A stretch of DNA of 64,000 bases, taken from the NCBI GenBank assembly GCA_021776775.1, contig JAJFFE010000044.1, positions 1-64,000 of the forward strand, in the 5' to 3' direction. The notes below the pieces were generated by a model that saw only the letters and a list, made by a program, of their open reading frames with translations, did not search any database and had not been told where the DNA came from. This DNA comes from Planctomycetota bacterium (GTDB lineage: Bacteria; Planctomycetota; UBA8108; UBA1146; JAJFFE01). Every line of letters begins with the position of its first letter. Position 1 is the stretch's first letter. This document shows, piece after piece, positions 58,615-64,000 of the stretch. The position numbers were made by a program, and so were the translations under genes.

Positions 58615-59187
58615 ATGGAGCTTCAGAAACTCGTCGAGACGTATCGCGCGCCACTCATAGGTTTGATCGCCTCATGGGGGTGTCCGGTCTCCGAAGCGAC
58701 GGAGATTGCTGGGGATGCGTTCTCGGAGGCGTACGTTTCCCGTGGCTCCATGCGGGGCGACCCGAGCGACGCCCACGCGGTTGCAGGCTGGCTGCGCGGG
58801 ATCGCCCGCAATCTCTACCGCAACTGGGCGCGGTCCCGGCACCGGCGAGCCCGAGTGCTCTCGCTCGAGACGGTCGACGGAGTCGTGGATGCCGTCGCGG
58901 AGAGTGACGAGCCGGGCGACGAGTTTGCTCGCGCCGCGGAAGTGCGGCGCGCGATCGAGCGTCTGCCGAAAACATTGCGTCAGGTGGTCCTCATGCACTA
59001 CCTCGAGGAGACGTCGGTGCGCAATGTTGCCGCGCTGCTCGACGTACCCGAGAAGACGGTCGAGGGGCGATTGTATCGAGCGCGCCAGCGGCTGCGAACG
59101 GCGCTCGACCCCCCTCGCTCCCACGAATCACCGACCACCGCCTCACCATTTGTTCCGCCGCGCGCCGAAGGGAGTGATCGTGTCTGA
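58615..59187 (+). CDS. ECF-type RNA polymerase sigma factor
   Basis: GDAFSEAYVSRGSMRGDPSDAHAVAGWLRGIARNLYRNWARSRHRR; LPKTLRQVVLMHYLEETSVRNVAALLDVPEKTVEGRLYRARQRLR. ATG 58615 likely start. Confidence 0.92.
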   Translation: MELQKLVETYRAPLIGLIASWGCPVSEATEIAGDAFSEAYVSRGSMRGDPSDAHAVAGWLRGIARNLYRNWARSRHRRARVLSLETVDGVVDAVAESDEPGDEFARAAEVRRAIERLPKTLRQVVLMHYLEETSVRNVAALLDVPEKTVEGRLYRARQRLRTALDPPRSHESPTTASPFVPPRAEGSDRV

Positions 59188-60886
59188 ATCCAACGAAACC
59201 GTAGACCGAGAGATTCGGGATGCACTGCGACCTCACCAAGTCGACGCGGATGCGTTCATGGCATCGGTCGAAGCCAAGGTGAAAGCTCTGGAAGTTGCGC
59301 CACCCGAAGAGGGATTGAAGCGCGCCGCAGCCGTCGTTCCGCTCTCGCTGGTCGGAGCTGCTGGTCACGCGACCGGAGTGCTCAAGTCGTCGCCGTCGGT
59401 GTGGCATAAACTGCTGGTCTTTATCAGCTGGCCGGCGGCGAGCGTTTTTGTTCTGCTCGGTGTTGCCGCGTTGAGTGCACGCTCCATGCGAAATGATCGA
59501 GCTAGTGCGGGGGAGCAGTCGTCGAACCCCGGCTACGACGAGCTGACGGCGTGGTGGGGCAAGCACCGCCTCGCCTCCGGGATCTTCTGGGTGGCGTGCT
59601 TGCTTCCTATGTTCTTCGGTTCTTCATTCTTCGTGTTGTGCCTCCTGAACGTTTCCGCGGTCGGGTTACTGTTCATGATTCGTTCCATGTCGAAGGCGGG
59701 GCACGCTACTCGCATCATGATCGGATCGTACTGCACGGTTGGGCTGTTCTATCTGGCGATGCCGCTCATGTTCATGTCCGGGCCGATCAGCCGGGAGCCT
59801 CACATCGTCGATCCTCGGTGGTTGCCAGTGATCTTGTTGCTCGGGGCGGTTGGCATGCCGACGTTGAGTCGGAAGCAACTCGCCGTGATCCCAGGCCGGC
59901 GTCCGAGACCGACATTGCTCAAGCTCTTGCTGCTGAGCTACGCGGTGTTCCTCGGAGTGACTGCTATCAGCAACGCGACGTTCCGCCCCGCGCCGATTCT
60001 CGCTCTAGTCGAATCGTTCGATAAGGCCGTTCACAAGAGCGCGAGTTGGCAACGGTGGGCGGTGTTGTCCTCGTGGGCGATCGACGCTGGCTACCAGCCC
60101 GATCTCACGCTTCCGCGCCAACTCCTCGCACGCGAGCTCGAGAACGGGACTGACCCGTATACCCTGGCCAGTGCCATGCGTGGGGGGTTGACCGCCGATA
60201 TCGTGAACAGTCCCGCTATCGACTGGGACGCCGAAGACGCTGAGTGGGATAAGTATGTCGAATCGATAGAAAGGGGGCGTGCGCCTTCGTCCGGCGAGCA
60301 GAAGCACTGGCTCCTCCGCGCCGCCGTCGAACGCGGTCGGATCACAAAAGCGTCGCGCGCGGCATTGATCCGCAAGACTCGTGAGCGTATCCAGAGCGAC
60401 CCTGTGATGGCGGAACTCGTTCAGTTGATCGAGGCGCTCGACCTCCTCGGCGGCGCGGACGACGCCGAAGTGCGCCCACTCGTGCACGAACATCTACGAT
60501 CGCACTGGGTTCCAGAAGACTCGCGTATCTTGGTCGACGGAGGGTTTAGCCCCGGGCCGTACCCGGGGGCCGGCAGCGACCCGGTCGCCACTTACCGCGC
60601 CGTCGCGCTCATGAAGCGCTTCGGAGTTCCGGAAGGGATCGACCGCGAACAGGTCGAGTGGTACCTCTACTCGAAGTCGGCGTCGTCGATCCCGTTCGCA
60701 AGCCTCGTCGATGTGTCGGTGCCGCGGGTCGCGAAGGCGTCATTCGCGCCGCTTGCCCCGCCGGTAACGCTAGGGCGGCTCCTGACTCTGGAGAGATCGC
60801 TCTTCGGTGCGTTGATCCTGGTGTTGCTCTGCTACTACGCCACATTGTCGGCGGCGTCGGCGGTTGGCCGCGACTCGCAAGAGTGA
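59180..60886 (+). CDS. Multi-TM membrane protein, putative partner/anti-sigma of the overlapping ECF factor
   Basis: GTG start overlaps the sigma stop by 8 nt; cytoplasmic-looking N-terminus then several TM helices. Confidence 0.7.
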   Translation: MSESNETVDREIRDALRPHQVDADAFMASVEAKVKALEVAPPEEGLKRAAAVVPLSLVGAAGHATGVLKSSPSVWHKLLVFISWPAASVFVLLGVAALSARSMRNDRASAGEQSSNPGYDELTAWWGKHRLASGIFWVACLLPMFFGSSFFVLCLLNVSAVGLLFMIRSMSKAGHATRIMIGSYCTVGLFYLAMPLMFMSGPISREPHIVDPRWLPVILLLGAVGMPTLSRKQLAVIPGRRPRPTLLKLLLLSYAVFLGVTAISNATFRPAPILALVESFDKAVHKSASWQRWAVLSSWAIDAGYQPDLTLPRQLLARELENGTDPYTLASAMRGGLTADIVNSPAIDWDAEDAEWDKYVESIERGRAPSSGEQKHWLLRAAVERGRITKASRAALIRKTRERIQSDPVMAELVQLIEALDLLGGADDAEVRPLVHEHLRSHWVPEDSRILVDGGFSPGPYPGAGSDPVATYRAVALMKRFGVPEGIDREQVEWYLYSKSASSIPFASLVDVSVPRVAKASFAPLAPPVTLGRLLTLERSLFGALILVLLCYYATLSAASAVGRDSQE

Positions 60887-60966
60887 GCAAGGCGGACGGT
60901 GCGAGAAGGGATGGTGCGCGCCGGGGGAAGGCGGCGCGCTGGCGCAGAGATCTAACTGTTCGAGGG

Positions 60967-61386
60967 CTACTTGTTTCCTTCTTGGTGCTGCGCGCTCGTG
61001 TCGAGACGATTGCCCGTAAAAAAGGGTGGACCCTTGCCCCAATCCAGGAGGTACGTGTGGTCACCCGCTCCGACGTGCCAGCCGACACCGACGATGCCGG
61101 CGACCATCGAATCACCGCTGTCGGAATCCAGGGTAAAGAACACGCTACAACCGTCGCTTCCCTTGCGCTTGCCGCTGGAGATGTGAAAAACGGTTCGGCC
61201 CGCGTGCTTCGTGGTGATTCCGCCTTGTCCGGCGGTGCTGGTCATGTCTTGAATGTGCGTTGCGCACGTTGCGCAGTTGCCAAGATTGGCCCGCTCACCT
61301 GACTTTCTCCTGAACATCGCTGCCATTTCAGCATTGCTCAAGACTCCGGTTTTTCCGTCTTCTTTCGTCCCGTGAATGATCGCCAT
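60967..61386 (-). CDS. Hypothetical protein
   Basis: Intact 139-aa ORF MAIIHGTKEDGKTGVLSNAEMAAMFRRKSGERANLGNCATCATHIQDMTS...; protein-like composition, no family recognised. Confidence 0.6.
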   Translation of the reverse strand: MAIIHGTKEDGKTGVLSNAEMAAMFRRKSGERANLGNCATCATHIQDMTSTAGQGGITTKHAGRTVFHISSGKRKGSDGCSVFFTLDSDSGDSMVAGIVGVGWHVGAGDHTYLLDWGKGPPFFTGNRLDTSAQHQEGNK

Positions 61387-61547
61387 AGCAACCCCTACTC
61401 CTCACTGTTGACAGACTTGGTGATCCGATCGTTGTTCTTGCTGGCAATAATATGGGGATCAAGAGCGCGGAGTAAACCATTTTGCATGAAACGCGGAGGC
61501 GGTTGCCCGACCGTCGAGAACTTGGTCAGTTTTACGTCTCGATAGCG

Positions 61548-62009
61548 TTACGTCCGTCGAAGCCGCGTCTCAACTCGCCTCCACGCGCCGACGAGTTTTC
61601 GTCGTCCGGTCTTGTGGTGCGCGTAGGCACGGGGGTTGCCGAGCACGTGTTTCACCAAGTCTGAAATCTCCTCCTTGAGACTCGGCTCGAGAGTGCCAAC
61701 GAGCTGTGCGGAGATGGTGTAGCCGAGGGCGCGTGCTTCGCGATGGTCGTTTTGGTCCCGCGGATCGACACCGCGAAGAAATCGATCGATGACTGGAAAG
61801 TAGTAGTCGAACGCGACCGGTCCCATGTGCGCGAACTGTTCCTCGTTCTCGACGGGATTGCTGAGTAGCCGCTGGTACGCCTGCTCGAGAGTGAGGTTGC
61901 CGTAGCACTTCCACGCCGCCTCGGCCGCGCGGCCGCCGCGCGGGCAGAAGTCGTACTCGGTCGGGAGCGGGCTCGACGGTCGCTCTAAGGTGAACCCGAA
62001 CGGTTCCAT
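61548..62009 (-). CDS. Hypothetical protein
   Basis: Intact ORF MEPFGFTLERPSSPLPTEYDFCPRGGRAAEAAWKCYGNLTLEQAYQRLLSNPVENEEQFAHMGPVAFDYYFPVIDRFLRG. Confidence 0.6.
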   Translation of the reverse strand: MEPFGFTLERPSSPLPTEYDFCPRGGRAAEAAWKCYGNLTLEQAYQRLLSNPVENEEQFAHMGPVAFDYYFPVIDRFLRGVDPRDQNDHREARALGYTISAQLVGTLEPSLKEEISDLVKHVLGNPRAYAHHKTGRRKLVGAWRRVETRLRRT

Positions 62010-62400
62010 GGGGCTTGGTCCTCGTGGGGGTGCAGTTGGCGGGGGCTCTTTTTCGCTCGACGACGCCCTAGGCGTTGATTCGTCGCGGGGAGCATAGCGG
62101 GGCCGCCCTTGGATTGTAACGACCTACGTGGCTCGAGTGGGAATCGGGGGTCACTTCCTGACGACGTTGGCACCGCGTGACGTCACCGATAGCGGAACCG
62201 ACAAGGATCGCTGTCGACGGGGACGCGATCAACCGTCACTCGTGTTGTCGTGTTTCACGCTCAACGTCAGCACGGGTAACCCCGCTGATCGAGTTCACGT
62301 GTGAGCTCGATCAGCCGCGGGTAGTGCGTAGGGACGACCGAGCAGCCGGTGAAGATCGCGGCCAGCAGTTAGGGTCGTGGCTAGTGTTGGAGTCTCACGC

Positions 62401-62616
62401 TCACTCTGATTCGTCGCCTGCCGTGTCCGGATCGGGTTCTGGCTGCGTTTCCTCTACCCATGCTCCCCACTTTCCGTTTTCCCCCTCGTCGGGCATCCAC
62501 TCGAACTTGGTCGCGATATGGAAGTTGCTCCAGACGCCGCCGTTGAGCAGAGCGCGGAGACCATCCAGTCGGGTGCCGGCTACCGGGCACCGTCTCTTGT
62601 CAATTGGCTCAGACAC
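62401..62616 (-). CDS. Small hypothetical protein
   Basis: 71-aa ORF MSEPIDKRRCPVAGTRLDGLRALLNGGVWSNFHIATKFEWMPDEGENGKWGAWVEETQ. Confidence 0.5.
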   Translation of the reverse strand: MSEPIDKRRCPVAGTRLDGLRALLNGGVWSNFHIATKFEWMPDEGENGKWGAWVEETQPEPDPDTAGDESE

Positions 62617-62643
62617 GCAAGGCCTCGCTCTCGGTCCGTCGTT

Positions 62644-63951
62644 TTAATTACTGATGAGCTCAACATAATACGTCCAGGCATTCTGCATCGCGGCGTTCTC
62701 GCTGAGGGCGTGCTCGAGATCGGCGAGTTTCGTTTCGTTCGCTTTCTTGAGGTCTTTGAGGGGTGTCGTGGTCGTAGGATCGACGGTGACCGGAGTGGTC
62801 GCCGACAGCGCCTTGGCTATCTCGAGATCGTTCTCGAGAAGTTGCGTTCGATAGCCAAGGAGTGCGTCGAAATTCACGTTCAACGCCCCGAGTCGGGTAT
62901 CTCGCGGTTTCGGGTCGATCTTCAGAGTGACGTTGGCCTTGGTGAAGGTGTATCTTGGGTTGCTCTTGGAGTAGTTGTCAGGGACGCCGATTGCGAGGGC
63001 GACGCCGTCGAGTGCTTTGAGATGTGCGCCGGCGTAGCGATCCAACGTTGGTGCCCCGGCCACGCCCTGCAAAGTCGCCTTCATCGAAAATAGCAAGAAC
63101 CCGCGAACCCGCGGCGGCGATGACTTCAAGCCTTGCGCCGCCTCCGCCGCCTCGGGGTCCAACCGTTTTAGCATCGCTTGGCGGACGCTTGGCTGTAGCG
63201 CCAACAAAGTGGCGGCGTCTCCGGTGGCGAAGTATTGCAGATAGCTCACCTTCGTGTCGCGTGGAGATCCTACCTCGACCGAGTTGTCGATCGTGGCGAG
63301 GAGCGACGCCATGCGCATCTTGTAGCCGTCATCGTCCTCCTCCATGGTGATCGGAACGATGGCTAGCTCTTTACGATTGAACCCGAGTCGCACCGAGTCC
63401 GGAATTACGTTGGTCATGCCGGACCACGCGATTTTTAGGCCGAACGACGTGTCGGTGCCGAAGAACACGGGACGCACGTCCGTTTTTTGGAAGGTGCGCC
63501 TCGGTGTGAACCAGGCGCGCCACCACGGGGGGTCGTCGATCGTCGGTTCTTTTTCGAGGACCAGCGTGCTGTCCGCCGGATACCCGCCAGGGGTCTTGCC
63601 TTTTACGAGTTGGACGCGATCTCGCCAGCTGCTGACTGGAAGTTCGTCGTTGTAGAGCGACGCCATGGTCATCGCCGCATCTCCGGTCGCGAAGGTCGAA
63701 CCGACCGCGGGAGAGAACATGCTCTCGCTGCCGTATTTGAAGCTCGCCATCACCGGCATCTTCTTGCCGTTTTCGAATTGTGGCGCGACGACGCCTTCGA
63801 GTCGGTTGATATCCAACTCGAGGGTCGGCGGTAACGTCGACGCCTCCAGCCCGACGTTACTGCGGGCGAGGAACAACACCCGGTTGTAGCCCGTGCCGCA
63901 GCCGGTCAAGCCGAGCGCGAGGGCACAGGTGAGCATGGAGATTCGTGTCAT
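62644..63951 (-). CDS. Hypothetical lipoprotein
   Basis: Lipobox MLTCALALGLTGCGTGYNRVLFLARSNVGLEASTLPPTLELDINRLEGVVAPQFENGKKMPVMASFKYGSES; long intact ORF. Confidence 0.7.
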   Translation of the reverse strand: MTRISMLTCALALGLTGCGTGYNRVLFLARSNVGLEASTLPPTLELDINRLEGVVAPQFENGKKMPVMASFKYGSESMFSPAVGSTFATGDAAMTMASLYNDELPVSSWRDRVQLVKGKTPGGYPADSTLVLEKEPTIDDPPWWRAWFTPRRTFQKTDVRPVFFGTDTSFGLKIAWSGMTNVIPDSVRLGFNRKELAIVPITMEEDDDGYKMRMASLLATIDNSVEVGSPRDTKVSYLQYFATGDAATLLALQPSVRQAMLKRLDPEAAEAAQGLKSSPPRVRGFLLFSMKATLQGVAGAPTLDRYAGAHLKALDGVALAIGVPDNYSKSNPRYTFTKANVTLKIDPKPRDTRLGALNVNFDALLGYRTQLLENDLEIAKALSATTPVTVDPTTTTPLKDLKKANETKLADLEHALSENAAMQNAWTYYVELISN

Positions 63952-64000
63952 TGGTTATTCCTTCGGTTCCGTCGCGAACGACGGGAACTCAGAGCCGACT

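Noticed and set aside
1-64000. Alternative genetic code (UGA as Trp or Gly)
   Set aside because: Several intact genes end in UGA (e.g. 35366, 40462, 47650) and Trp is encoded by UGG throughout; only three internal UGAs are seen, all in redox-type contexts or next to SECIS-like hairpins.

Overview
This is a GC-rich bacterial chromosomal window. The gene content looks like Planctomycetes or a relative, inferred from secreted dockerin/LamG proteins, ECF sigma factors with long C-terminal extensions, DCNxNGIPDEC repeats, a Tat-exported Gfo/Idh/MocA oxidoreductase and two S9 peptidases. I support about 35 protein-coding genes. I found no rRNA, tRNA, CRISPR array, phage or transposon. The main discovery is three genes that the ORF track shows as broken at an in-frame UGA but that read as selenoproteins: (1) a thioredoxin-like protein with ...PGVW-U-PGK... 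(16896..17927); (2) a TlpA-like protein whose W-C-G-P-C motif reads W-U-G-P-C (21445..22581); (3) a DUF3179-like protein whose CxxC motif reads U-V-V-C (54623..55604, minus strand, with an additional 1-nt frameshift). In each, a short perfect hairpin lies 21-31 nt downstream of the UGA, with apical loop AGUUA, GGUC or GGUCU. These resemble bacterial SECIS elements; GGUCU resembles the E. coli fdhF loop. Other notable items: two membrane-tethered ECF sigma factors fused to carboxypeptidase-regulatory-like domains; a HEAT / HD-GYP-like / Ser-Thr kinase-ATPase-TPR signalling cluster beside pseudopilin genes; a His-decorated RND metal-efflux operon whose adaptor has an unusual helical insertion; a C-terminal dockerin-like tag ending in CG-D-...-C-...-CP shared by three secreted proteins; and several short tandem repeats near gene starts.
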